Shown piece by piece: positions 9,588 to 18,140 of a stretch of 64,000 nt of DNA. A model generated the notes under the pieces. The model searched no databases and had not been told where the DNA came from. It saw nothing but the letters and a program-made list of their open reading frames with translations. How positions within the stretch are numbered: the first letter of the stretch is position 1; every line of letters begins with the position of its first letter. The translations under genes and the position numbers were made by a program. The stretch is from Hungatella_A sp034142505 (GTDB lineage Bacteria > Bacillota > Clostridia > Lachnospirales > Lachnospiraceae). The stretch lies in assembly GCA_034142505.1 (NCBI GenBank), contig JAWZDV010000050.1, forward strand, positions 124,001 to 188,000, read 5' to 3'.

Positions 9588-9794
9588 ATGGTTATCCTTA
9601 CGAAGCTAAACGGGGAAGAATTTGTGTTAAACTGCGACATGATCGAGATGATCATGGAAAATCCTGATACTACCATCCTGTTGACCAATGGTAAACATCT
9701 GATTGTCAGTGAGACAAAAGAAGAAGTGGTAGAGAAGGTGGCAGCTTTCCGGAGGAAGACCTTCGGAGAGCTGTTGGACCAGGCGGGCAGGTAA
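9588..9794 (+). CDS. flbD: FlbD family flagellar protein
   Basis: This 68-residue protein lies between flgE and motA, the standard FlbD position in Firmicutes and spirochaetes. The opening VILTKLNGEEFVLNCDMIEMI and the segment TTILLTNGKHLIVSET are the family pattern. The start ATG follows AGGAGG. FlbD is unrelated to the Caulobacter sigma-54 activator of the same name, and its function is not established. Confidence 0.93.
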   Translation: MVILTKLNGEEFVLNCDMIEMIMENPDTTILLTNGKHLIVSETKEEVVEKVAAFRRKTFGELLDQAGR

Positions 9795-9855
9795 CTTACG
9801 TACACGTGTTTTTATGTATCACATACAAAAAGAAGAGGAAAAGGATGTAATAGTT

Positions 9856-10704
9856 ATGGACATCATGTCGGTTCTTGGTTTTATTTTAGCAGTGGCGCTG
9901 GTGATATTTGGAATGGTATTTGACCGGGAGGCCATGCAGGTGACGTTTTCAAACATACGGGCATTTGTGGATGTGTCCAGTTTGGCGATTACGATTGGAG
10001 GAACGGTAGGCGTTATGATGCTGTCATTTCCTGGAAAATCGTTTAAAAAGATTGGAAAACACCTGAAAATTATCTTTCATCCACGGAAATATGAACCCAG
10101 GCAGTCCATAAACCAGATTGTGGAACTGGCGGTGGAAGCCCGTATGAAGGGGCTTCTGTCTCTGGAGGATAAGCTGGCGGAGGTCGATGAACCATTTCTG
10201 TACAATGGCCTGATTCTGGTAGTGGATTCCGTGGATTCCGAAAAGGTCAGACAGGTGATGGAGACGGAACTGGAACAGCTGGAGGAGCGACATGCCCTTG
10301 ACCGTGCATTCTATGAGAGAGCGGCAGCCTATGCCCCTGCTTTTGGTATGATTGGTACTTTGGTAGGTTTGATTCTCATGCTGGGCAACATGCAGGATGT
10401 GGACGTCCTTGCAAAAGGCATGGCTACCGCTTTGATTACCACTTTATACGGTTCTCTGTTAGCCAACGTGATCTGCTTTCCCATTGCAAGCAAGCTGAAA
10501 GCGAGACATGATGAGGAATTTTTGTGTAAGCAGCTTGTGATGGAGGGTGTTCTGGCCATTCAGGAGGGTGAGAATCCCAAATTTATCGAAGAGAAGCTGA
10601 GTAAACTTCTGCCTGCCACTTCCATTGTCAGCAGCGAAGAGGAACCGGTGGAAAAAACTAAAAAAGGGCTTTTCAGAAGAAAAAATAAAAACTACGCGAA
10701 GTAA
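9856..10704 (+). CDS. motA: Flagellar stator protein MotA
   Basis: MotA and MotB form the proton- or sodium-driven stator that turns the rotor. The ATG at 9856, behind AGGAAAAGG, gives 282 residues. An ATG 14 codons upstream is in frame but has no good ribosome-binding site. Four membrane segments are visible, with the conserved proline region AYAPAFGMIGTLVG between the long cytoplasmic loop and TM3. The tail is very basic. motB, usually the next gene, is instead about 20 kb downstream at 30792, and a fliY-like gene takes its place here. Confidence 0.95.
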   Translation: MDIMSVLGFILAVALVIFGMVFDREAMQVTFSNIRAFVDVSSLAITIGGTVGVMMLSFPGKSFKKIGKHLKIIFHPRKYEPRQSINQIVELAVEARMKGLLSLEDKLAEVDEPFLYNGLILVVDSVDSEKVRQVMETELEQLEERHALDRAFYERAAAYAPAFGMIGTLVGLILMLGNMQDVDVLAKGMATALITTLYGSLLANVICFPIASKLKARHDEEFLCKQLVMEGVLAIQEGENPKFIEEKLSKLLPATSIVSSEEEPVEKTKKGLFRRKNKNYAK

Positions 10705-10718
10705 AAGGAGTTTAAGAC

Positions 10719-12080
10719 ATGGCACGTGAACAGGAAAGCCAGGATCTCAACAAGGCAAAACGGGAGATGTTTGATGAATTAATTAAACTGCACGCAAAAG
10801 CGGCGGAGAAGAGTCTTTCTTCTCTTTTGAAGACGGAGATTCAGATTTCCGATGCCAAAATACAGGTAAAGACCGTCAGAAACGTGGAGTACAATATTCT
10901 GGAACCGGCAATTCTGGTACGAAACAGTCTGACCTCTGAGTCTGATGAGAGTGTTGCAGGCAACATGATATACATCATGCGCCAGAGGGATATGCAGGTG
11001 TTTTTAAACCAGCTGATGGGCATTGATGAACTGCCGGAGCCGGATTTTGAATTTGATGACACGGCGCTGAGCGCGGTGGAAGAGGTGATGAACCAGATGG
11101 TTCATGATACGGTTGGTATCATGGCCAAGTGTCTGGAAGACGATATGACCGCATCCAACTGCCGGCTGTTCTTGTCAGAAGGCCCGGATACCTTTAGCGA
11201 AATCGTTGAGGAGGAGCCGGGGGCCAGCACCTTTGTGATCCGCTACCGGATCAGAATCAAAGATGTACTGGATTCCGAGTTTATGGAGTGCATCTCCGCA
11301 ACGGCCATCGGAAGCATTAACCAGGAGATAACCAACTATCTGGAAGATGGGGAAGAGGAAGAAGAGGAAACCGAAGAAGAGGAAATTGAGGAAGAGGAAG
11401 CTGAGGTGGCCGAAGATTTTCTGGATGACGACGAAGAACTGGAAGAAGAGGACGAATATCTGGACAATGAATACCTGGATGGCGAATATCTGGACGACGA
11501 CCTGGATGAATCGGACGTAAAGGATTATCTTGATGATGATCTGGATGACCTGGATTATAAAGGCGGATACGGGAAACAAGAAAAGCCCGCTGCAGGTAAG
11601 CCGGCCAGATCCCAGCAGCCGGTGAAACCGGCCAAAGCCGCAAAACCTGAAAAAGCCGTAAAACCTGGGAGAAACGAAAGCCCTGTGAGAGAGCCGGCAA
11701 GAAGACAGACTTCTTCAAAGAAGAGTCAGGCGGTAAGTCAGAGAGAGACGGCAAGCCAGAGACAGCCGGCGGCCCAGGCGGCATCCCCAAGACAGCAGGT
11801 ATGGCAGAATGAGACCATTCGCGGAAATCTGGGGCTGATCATGGATGTGCCTTTAAAGGTCTCCGTAGAGATTGGTCGGACAAAACGTCGTCTGAAGGAG
11901 GTCCTGAACTTTGGCAATGGTATGGTGGTGGAGCTGGATAAACAGGCTGACGCGCCGGTTGATATCATTGTTAACGGCCAGTTAATTGCCCGTGGGGAAG
12001 TAGTGGTAATAGACGATAACTTTGGCGTACGCATCAGTGAAATCGTAAATACTAGAAGCATTATTGGGAATGGTGAATAA
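10719..12080 (+). CDS. fliY: FliY/FliN-type motor switch protein (first copy) with long charged linker
   Basis: The protein (453 residues) has three parts. Residues about 1-205 resemble the CheC/CheX-like half of FliY and keep one CheC-type active-site pattern SxxxExxN (S118, E122, N125). Residues about 205-345 form a linker that is first extremely acidic, then Lys/Pro/Ala-rich. Residues about 365-450 are a SpoA (FliN) domain with the pattern NFGNGMVVELDKQADAPVDI. It would sit at the bottom of the C ring. The LSQxEIDALL-type CheY-P-binding peptide of Bacillus FliY is absent. A second FliY-like gene lies at 32507. Which copy builds the ring cannot be told from sequence. Confidence 0.85.
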   Translation: MAREQESQDLNKAKREMFDELIKLHAKAAEKSLSSLLKTEIQISDAKIQVKTVRNVEYNILEPAILVRNSLTSESDESVAGNMIYIMRQRDMQVFLNQLMGIDELPEPDFEFDDTALSAVEEVMNQMVHDTVGIMAKCLEDDMTASNCRLFLSEGPDTFSEIVEEEPGASTFVIRYRIRIKDVLDSEFMECISATAIGSINQEITNYLEDGEEEEEETEEEEIEEEEAEVAEDFLDDDEELEEEDEYLDNEYLDGEYLDDDLDESDVKDYLDDDLDDLDYKGGYGKQEKPAAGKPARSQQPVKPAKAAKPEKAVKPGRNESPVREPARRQTSSKKSQAVSQRETASQRQPAAQAASPRQQVWQNETIRGNLGLIMDVPLKVSVEIGRTKRRLKEVLNFGNGMVVELDKQADAPVDIIVNGQLIARGEVVVIDDNFGVRISEIVNTRSIIGNGE

Positions 12081-12082
12081 AT

Positions 12083-14131
12083 TTGAAACGGTTTAATATG
12101 CTTGTCACGGCCGGAATTATCGGGAGCGTTTTCCTGATTCTGATACCGCTGCCGACGCCGATACTTGACTTTTTATTTATACTGAATATCACGTTGTCCC
12201 TGCTGGTGCTGATTATGTCCATGTATGTGAAGGAGACTCTGGATTTTTCCGTGTTTCCATCACTGCTTCTGATCACCACGCTGTTGCGACTGGGCTTAAA
12301 CGTATCGTCAACAAGAAAGATTCTGTTTGACAATGGATATGCGGGCCAGGTAATCGAGACTTTCGGAAAGTTTGTGATCCGGGGCAACATGGTGATTGGA
12401 TTTGTGATCTTCCTGATCATCGTGCTGGTGCAGTTTATTGTTATCACCAAAGGTTCCGAGCGAGTGGCGGAGGTGGCGGCCAGATTTACCCTGGATGCCA
12501 TGCCGGGAAAACAGATGGCGATTGACGCGGACTTAAACAGCGGCCTGATCGATGAACAGCAGGCGAAGGAACGCCGTTCCAAGATACAGAGAGAGGCAGA
12601 CTTCTTCGGCTCCATGGATGGCGCCACCAAGTTTGTCAAGGGAGATGCCATTATCTCCATTATCATCACGTTTATTAACTTTTTGGGTGGTATCATCGTC
12701 GGCATGATGAACGGACAGGGAACCGTGACCGAGATTATGCAGATTTATACGACGGCTACCATCGGAGACGGCCTGGTGTCCCAGATACCGGCCCTGTTGA
12801 TCTCCGTGGCAACCGGTATGATTGTCACCCGTTCTGCTTCGGAAAACAGCTTAAGTGAGGATCTCACAAGACAGTTCTTAAACCAGCCGAGAGTTCTGAT
12901 GATGGCCGGCGGTGCGGTAGCCTGTCTGGCGCTGATTCCCGGTTTTCCTATCATTCAGATTCTGATGATCGCTGTAATTATGATGGGCGGCGGATATTAT
13001 CTGCTGCAGCGTCAGGAAAGTTTGTTGGCGGTGGCGGAACCGGATCTGAGAGAGGCTGAGGTAACCAGCGAGGCGGAATTCTATAAAGATATTGAAAATG
13101 TCTACGGCCTTCTGAATGTGGAACCGATTGAGATGGAATTTGGATATAGTCTGATTCCTTTGGCGGATGAAGCCAGCGGCGGCAGTTTTATCGACCGTGT
13201 CGTTATGTTCCGAAAGCAGATGGCCATGGATATGGGATTTGTTCTTCCCTCTGTCAGGATCAAGGACAGCGGCCAGTTGAATCCCAACCAGTACAGCATC
13301 CTCCTAAAGGGTGAGGAAGTGGCAAGGGGAGATATCCTGATGGATCATTACCTGGCGCTTCCGCCGGAGGGAGCCGCGGATGATATTCCGGGAATCGAAA
13401 CCATTGATCCGGCGTTCCATATTCCTGCGAAATGGATCAGCGAGGACAAGAAGATTCAGGCAGAGCTGGCAGGTTACACTCTGATTGATCCCACTTCGGT
13501 GGTGATCACCCACCTGTCGGAAGTGGCGAAGGAGCATTTACATGAGCTTCTGAACCGCCAGGAGGTCAATAACCTGCTGGAAAGCTTAAAGAAGACCAAC
13601 GCGGCCATTGTGGAGGAAGCAGTTCCCAATATTATCAGTGTGGGAGAGATACAGAAAGTGTTATGCAATCTTCTGCGTGAGGGCGTTCCCATCCGGGATA
13701 TGGAGACTATTGTGGAGGTGCTGTGTGATTATGCGCCTCAGGTGAAGGACAGCGATCTGCTGACGGAATATGTCCGCCAGGCATTAAAGCGCACTATTTC
13801 CCACCGGTTCTCAGAAGCGGGGCAGATGAAGGTGCTGAGTCTGGATGAACGAATCGAGAATACCATTATGTCGGCGGTGAAGAAAGTGGACAGCGGTTCT
13901 TATCTGGCGCTGGAGCCAGCCGCTATACAGGGCATTGTGTCGGCTTCCACCGCGGAGATCAATAAGATCAAGGACCTTGTAAACACTCCCATTGTCCTGA
14001 CATCACCGGTAGTACGGGTCTATTATAAGAAGCTGTTAGACCAGTTCTACCCCAATGTGACGGTAGTGTCCTTCAGTGAGATTGACAACAATGTACAGAT
14101 TCAGGCATTGGGCAATATCGCATTAAGCTGA
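12083..14131 (+). CDS. flhA: Flagellar export gate protein FlhA
   Basis: FlhA forms the nonameric ring and membrane channel of the flagellar type III export gate. The N-terminal half (about residues 1-310) holds some eight membrane helices with the family signature ARFTLDAMPGKQMAID. The C-terminal half is the soluble FlhAC domain that docks chaperone-substrate complexes. The start is a TTG two bases after the preceding stop, with GGTG upstream. An ATG five codons later is possible. The 682-residue length is normal. fliA follows directly, without the flhF and flhG genes usually found between them. Confidence 0.97.
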   Translation: MKRFNMLVTAGIIGSVFLILIPLPTPILDFLFILNITLSLLVLIMSMYVKETLDFSVFPSLLLITTLLRLGLNVSSTRKILFDNGYAGQVIETFGKFVIRGNMVIGFVIFLIIVLVQFIVITKGSERVAEVAARFTLDAMPGKQMAIDADLNSGLIDEQQAKERRSKIQREADFFGSMDGATKFVKGDAIISIIITFINFLGGIIVGMMNGQGTVTEIMQIYTTATIGDGLVSQIPALLISVATGMIVTRSASENSLSEDLTRQFLNQPRVLMMAGGAVACLALIPGFPIIQILMIAVIMMGGGYYLLQRQESLLAVAEPDLREAEVTSEAEFYKDIENVYGLLNVEPIEMEFGYSLIPLADEASGGSFIDRVVMFRKQMAMDMGFVLPSVRIKDSGQLNPNQYSILLKGEEVARGDILMDHYLALPPEGAADDIPGIETIDPAFHIPAKWISEDKKIQAELAGYTLIDPTSVVITHLSEVAKEHLHELLNRQEVNNLLESLKKTNAAIVEEAVPNIISVGEIQKVLCNLLREGVPIRDMETIVEVLCDYAPQVKDSDLLTEYVRQALKRTISHRFSEAGQMKVLSLDERIENTIMSAVKKVDSGSYLALEPAAIQGIVSASTAEINKIKDLVNTPIVLTSPVVRVYYKKLLDQFYPNVTVVSFSEIDNNVQIQALGNIALS

Positions 14132-14143
14132 TGGGAGAAATAG

Positions 14144-14893
14144 ATGGAACAGGTAAGCATAGAGTCCTACCGCCAGCAGGGCGGCCAGGAACTGAGAGAC
14201 AGGCTGATCCTCCAGCATCTTCCCATTGTCCGCAAGGCGGCAATGCAGCTGCGGGGAATCGCCGGAAGCCTTCTTGAGGAAGAAGACCTGGTTGATCAGG
14301 GAGTGCTGGCCCTCATGGAATGTCTGGATCGTTACGACGATTCCAAAGGAGCCAAATTTGAGACTTACGCGTTCCTGCGGGTGCGGGGAGCCATGATTGA
14401 CTATATCCGCAGCCAGGACTGGGTGCCGCATCGGGCGCGTAACTTCCAGAAAAAACTGGAGGAAGCCAGATCCATGTTATCCCATGAGAGGATGAGGGAG
14501 CCGGAAGCCGGGGAGGTGGCAGAGTACCTGGAGATTCCGGTGGAAAAAGTAGAAAGTCATATCCAGTATATGAACCATGCGGCTGTTCTCTCTTTTGAGA
14601 ACGTGCTTCAGGATATGACAGGGCTTGTGGCAAAGGGGGAGCTGGAGTCGGAAAGCATCTCCTCAAAGCCGGAGGAAAGCCTTTTTTACAAGGAACTGCA
14701 TCAGCAGCTTTCCGAGGCGGTTGACAGTCTGGGTGAAAAAGAACGGCTTGTCATCAGTCTGTATTATTATGAAGAATTAAAATACTCGGAAATTGCCCAG
14801 GTTCTCGGAATCGGGCAGTCCAGGGTATGCCAAATCCACACCAAGGCCATCAGCAAGCTGAAGGCCAGTTTGGAAGAATATATGAAAGGATAG
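14144..14893 (+). CDS. fliA: Flagellar RNA polymerase sigma factor FliA (sigma-28)
   Basis: This is a 249-residue sigma factor of the FliA/WhiG/SigD group. Region 2 is visible as the core-binding and -10-recognition block ending in RVRGAMIDYIRSQDWVPH (about residues 78-95). Region 4 is the helix-turn-helix around YSEIAQVLGIGQSRVCQIH near the C-terminus. It should direct transcription of the late genes from the two TAAA-N15-TACGATAA promoters in this window (21635 and 22665) and be held inactive by FlgM (22742) until the hook is complete. Confidence 0.96.
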   Translation: MEQVSIESYRQQGGQELRDRLILQHLPIVRKAAMQLRGIAGSLLEEEDLVDQGVLALMECLDRYDDSKGAKFETYAFLRVRGAMIDYIRSQDWVPHRARNFQKKLEEARSMLSHERMREPEAGEVAEYLEIPVEKVESHIQYMNHAAVLSFENVLQDMTGLVAKGELESESISSKPEESLFYKELHQQLSEAVDSLGEKERLVISLYYYEELKYSEIAQVLGIGQSRVCQIHTKAISKLKASLEEYMKG

Positions 14894-14902
14894 GGATGGC
14901 TT

Positions 14903-15643
14903 ATGTTTTCAGGATTTTATACAATTGCGTCCGGTATGATGAACAATCAGAAGGAACTGAATGTGGCCGCCAACAATCTGGCGAATGTCAGAACCAACGG
15001 CTATCGCAGTAAACGCCTGATCAAGGGCACCTTTGACGAGACCTTTGTCCGCCAGATGAACGGTCAGAACACAGCCATAGGCGGCGGTTCTACCATCAAT
15101 CTGGCAGTTGGGGAAAGAAGCAGTCATAAGCAGGGCGAGGTGGACGACACCGGAAAGACCTATGACCTGGCTATCGTTGGAGATGGCTATTTTGTCATTC
15201 AGGGAGAAGCCGGAACCTACTTAACGAGAAACGGACATTTTTCCACTGACGATGAGGGGAATTTGATTCTTCCCGGCGTCGGTACGGTGATGGGAGACGG
15301 AGGTCCCGTCTATGTGGACGAGGGCGGTTTCCGTGTAGACAGGAGTGGGATTGTCTATGATGAGGAAGGCGGAGAACTTGACCAGGTTCAGATTGTGATG
15401 CCGGACGATGTTAATAATCTCATATTAAATGAGAATGGAACATATAGTGTAGAGGACGCGGGGACGCTGGCACAGGTATATCCGGAAGTGCTGCAGGGAA
15501 AGCTGGAGAGATCCGGCGTGGACTTAAACTCGGAGGTATCCAGAACCATGGAAATTCAAAGAGCGTTCCAGTCCTGCGCGAAGGCTCTTACCATTATGGA
15601 CCAGATGAACCAGAAGACGGCTTCTGACATCGGAAAGATCTAG
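14903..15643 (+). CDS. flgF: Flagellar basal-body rod protein, FlgF/FlgG family
   Basis: The product (246 residues) begins MFSGFYTIASGMMNNQ and NNLANVRTNGYRSKR, and ends with the SEVSRTMEIQRAFQSC helix, the paired termini of axial rod proteins. It is one of two adjacent rod genes. The first of such a pair in Firmicutes (FlhO-like) is usually the proximal FlgF-type protein, and this one is more divergent than its neighbour. The exact FlgF versus FlgG label is positional. The ATG is nine bases after the fliA stop. Confidence 0.85.
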   Translation: MFSGFYTIASGMMNNQKELNVAANNLANVRTNGYRSKRLIKGTFDETFVRQMNGQNTAIGGGSTINLAVGERSSHKQGEVDDTGKTYDLAIVGDGYFVIQGEAGTYLTRNGHFSTDDEGNLILPGVGTVMGDGGPVYVDEGGFRVDRSGIVYDEEGGELDQVQIVMPDDVNNLILNENGTYSVEDAGTLAQVYPEVLQGKLERSGVDLNSEVSRTMEIQRAFQSCAKALTIMDQMNQKTASDIGKI

Positions 15644-15656
15644 GAGGATACAAAAG

Positions 15657-16430
15657 ATGAATATATCATATCATACAGCCGTGTCGGCTATGAGAGCCTT
15701 TCAGGATGACTTGAACGTTACGGCCAACAACATCGCTAATGTCAATACGACCGGTTACAAACCGCAGAGAAGCGCTTTTGATGATCTGCTGTACACCCAG
15801 ATGGGGTCCAGAAGCGGTGATCTGATGGTAGGGCACGGTGTAAGAGCAAGCGGCGTGGAATCGGTTTTCGCTCAGGGCGGATTTGAGTTCACGGGCCGGG
15901 ATCTTGACTTCGGCATCGACGGAAGAGCTTATTTTGCTGTCGAGGTCAGCGAGGATGATGAGGAGCCGGCATATACAAGAGATGGCTCTTTCCATGTTTC
16001 CTCCACGGATGAGGGTACTTTTTTGGTCAACAGAGACGGTTACTATGTGCTGGACCGGGAGGGAGAGCGGATTGAACTGGATTATAAGGTGGCTATGGAG
16101 CAGGGCAAGGAAGTCACCACTACCCAGCTGGACCTGACTAATCTGACACAAAGGATCGGTCTTTTCACCTGCCCGAACCCGGATGGGCTGGTGCCGGTTG
16201 GCAACAATCTGTTCCGCTCCGGTGAGACCTCGGGAGAATGGGTTTCCGAGACTGATCTGGATGAAGGCTCCCTCTTAAGTGAACTGTCAAAAGGGGTGCT
16301 GGAACTGTCAAAGACAGATGTTTCCAACGAGATGATTAATATGATCGAAGCACAGAGAGCATTCCAGATGAGCAGCCGTATCGTTGTGGCGGCAGACGAG
16401 ATGGAGGGAATTGTCAATACACTTAGATAA
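15657..16430 (+). CDS. flgG: Flagellar basal-body rod protein FlgG
   Basis: FlgG forms the distal rod. The protein (257 residues) has the rod N-terminal motif (AFQDDLNVTANNIANVNTTG) and the C-terminal helix with MINMIEAQRAFQMSSR. Its position after a FlgF-like gene agrees with the flhO-flhP pair of Bacillus. The ribosome-binding site AGGAGG overlaps the end of the preceding gene. Assignment to the family is certain, and FlgG rather than FlgF is likely. Confidence 0.88.
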   Translation: MNISYHTAVSAMRAFQDDLNVTANNIANVNTTGYKPQRSAFDDLLYTQMGSRSGDLMVGHGVRASGVESVFAQGGFEFTGRDLDFGIDGRAYFAVEVSEDDEEPAYTRDGSFHVSSTDEGTFLVNRDGYYVLDREGERIELDYKVAMEQGKEVTTTQLDLTNLTQRIGLFTCPNPDGLVPVGNNLFRSGETSGEWVSETDLDEGSLLSELSKGVLELSKTDVSNEMINMIEAQRAFQMSSRIVVAADEMEGIVNTLR

Positions 16431-16487
16431 ATCAGTCACCAGCTAAGGATGTGAGACTTGCAGGATGCGCGGGAGGGGGGAGATCCT

Positions 16488-18140
16488 ATGGATGATGATG
16501 GACGTATCTTTAAAAAGATTTCACGATTTTTCGCACTGCCCAAGGATGAGGATGAGAACGTCAAAGAACTCTGGCAATGGCCGGAGGAAGAAGAGGATGG
16601 ATCGACTCACCGGGTTGAAGAGGTTGACCATCGGATACAGACGGTGGCAGACTGGAACGAAAAAGAGGTAAAACGCAGAAATGAATTATTGGATGAATTA
16701 AAAGGGGCCGAGAATTCGGAGGATACGGAAGAATCCGGAGATTCTGAAAAACCGGCTGAGGATGAATACCGGGACGGGGCGGTGGAAATCATTGTGCAGC
16801 AGGACAGTATGGGGGCCCTGATTATGATGATGCCACCTGCAGGCGGGGGACATGATGTCACCATGGAGCAGGTGAGAGAAGCTCTTCAAGAGAAGAACAT
16901 CGTGTTTGGAATCAATGAAGATAAGATTCGCCATGTGCTGGAAGAAAAACTCTATAATCAAGAGTTTATGATTGCAGAGGGAAAAGAGCCGGTATCAGGA
17001 CGGGACGGGCAGATCAAGGACTACTTTCCGCGAAAAGCAGAGTTAAAGTACGCCTCCAAAGAAAACGGAGATATTGATTATAAGAATTTGAATCTGATTC
17101 ACAACGTGAAGGCGGGACAGGTGGTATGCGAGATCGTCCGTCCCACCCTGCCTCAGGATGGGATGGATATCTGTGGAAGAACGGTCCGCGGCAAGCTGGG
17201 CACCATGCCTCCTATTCCCCAGGGTAAAAATGTGATCTTTAACGAGGATAACACCAAGCTGATCACGTCATGTGAAGGAAACCTGACGTTTCGTTCCGGC
17301 AGATTCCTGGTGGAAAAGATATTTGAAGTTTCCGGCAACGTGGATAATTCCATTGGAAATATTGATTTTACCGGCAGTGTGGTGATCCGGGGAGACGTGT
17401 ATGAGGGGTTTGAGGTAGTGGCCAAAGGTGATATCACGGTGATGGGCATGGTGGAAGGCGCCAAGCTCAGCGCCTCCGGCAGCATTATCCTTCAAAAGGG
17501 AATGCGGGGGATGAAATCCGGAATTCTGGAAGCGGGAGAGGATATCACAGCCAAGTTTCTGGAAAACTGCAAGCTCTATGCGAAGCGGGATATCCGGGCG
17601 GATTATATTATCAACTCCGAGGTATCCTGCGGGCATGATCTGGTGCTAAACGGGCGCCGGGGCGCTTTTATTGGCGGAAAATGTTCCGTTCACAACTGTA
17701 TGACGGTGAAAGAGGTGGGAGCAGCCAGCAATGCGGCCACCAGTGTAACACTGGGGATGACGCCACAGCTTCTGGATGAGATTAAAACTTCCGGCGAAGA
17801 GCTGGAGGTTATCACGAGTAGGCTGAAAGAGATTCAAAAAGATATCGAATATCTCTCATCAAAAGATAAGCATGGATCGATTACGGAGATACAGAAAGAA
17901 CGATTGAAGGCCCTGAATCTGGAAAATCCGGTGACATCCATGAAACAGAAGAAGATGAGGGAAAAGACCGCGGAGCTGTCAAGACAGGTAAGAGAAGTGG
18001 GAAACTGCCGGCTTACGGCAGGCCGCGTTCATCCGGGAACGATGCTGTACATTGGCGACGGCAAGATCTATTTTACGAAACGGGAAGACAACTGTTTCTT
18101 TTATTTCCGGGATGGAGAAATCAGGAAAGGAATGCATTAA
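16488..18140 (+). CDS. FapA family (DUF342) flagellar-associated protein
   Basis: The protein (550 residues) belongs to the DUF342/FapA family, often found in flagellar loci of Firmicutes and proteobacteria. After an acidic N-terminal region come short repeating beta strands with conserved glycines (about 200-400, for example GSVVIRGDVYEGFEV and ASGSIILQKGMRG), typical of a right-handed beta-helix. A coiled-coil segment follows (about 420-500). The ATG at 16488 has a very strong GGGAGGGGGG site upstream. A TTG ten codons earlier is less likely. No membrane segment is seen. The biochemical role is unknown. Confidence 0.87.
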   Translation: MDDDGRIFKKISRFFALPKDEDENVKELWQWPEEEEDGSTHRVEEVDHRIQTVADWNEKEVKRRNELLDELKGAENSEDTEESGDSEKPAEDEYRDGAVEIIVQQDSMGALIMMMPPAGGGHDVTMEQVREALQEKNIVFGINEDKIRHVLEEKLYNQEFMIAEGKEPVSGRDGQIKDYFPRKAELKYASKENGDIDYKNLNLIHNVKAGQVVCEIVRPTLPQDGMDICGRTVRGKLGTMPPIPQGKNVIFNEDNTKLITSCEGNLTFRSGRFLVEKIFEVSGNVDNSIGNIDFTGSVVIRGDVYEGFEVVAKGDITVMGMVEGAKLSASGSIILQKGMRGMKSGILEAGEDITAKFLENCKLYAKRDIRADYIINSEVSCGHDLVLNGRRGAFIGGKCSVHNCMTVKEVGAASNAATSVTLGMTPQLLDEIKTSGEELEVITSRLKEIQKDIEYLSSKDKHGSITEIQKERLKALNLENPVTSMKQKKMREKTAELSRQVREVGNCRLTAGRVHPGTMLYIGDGKIYFTKREDNCFFYFRDGEIRKGMH

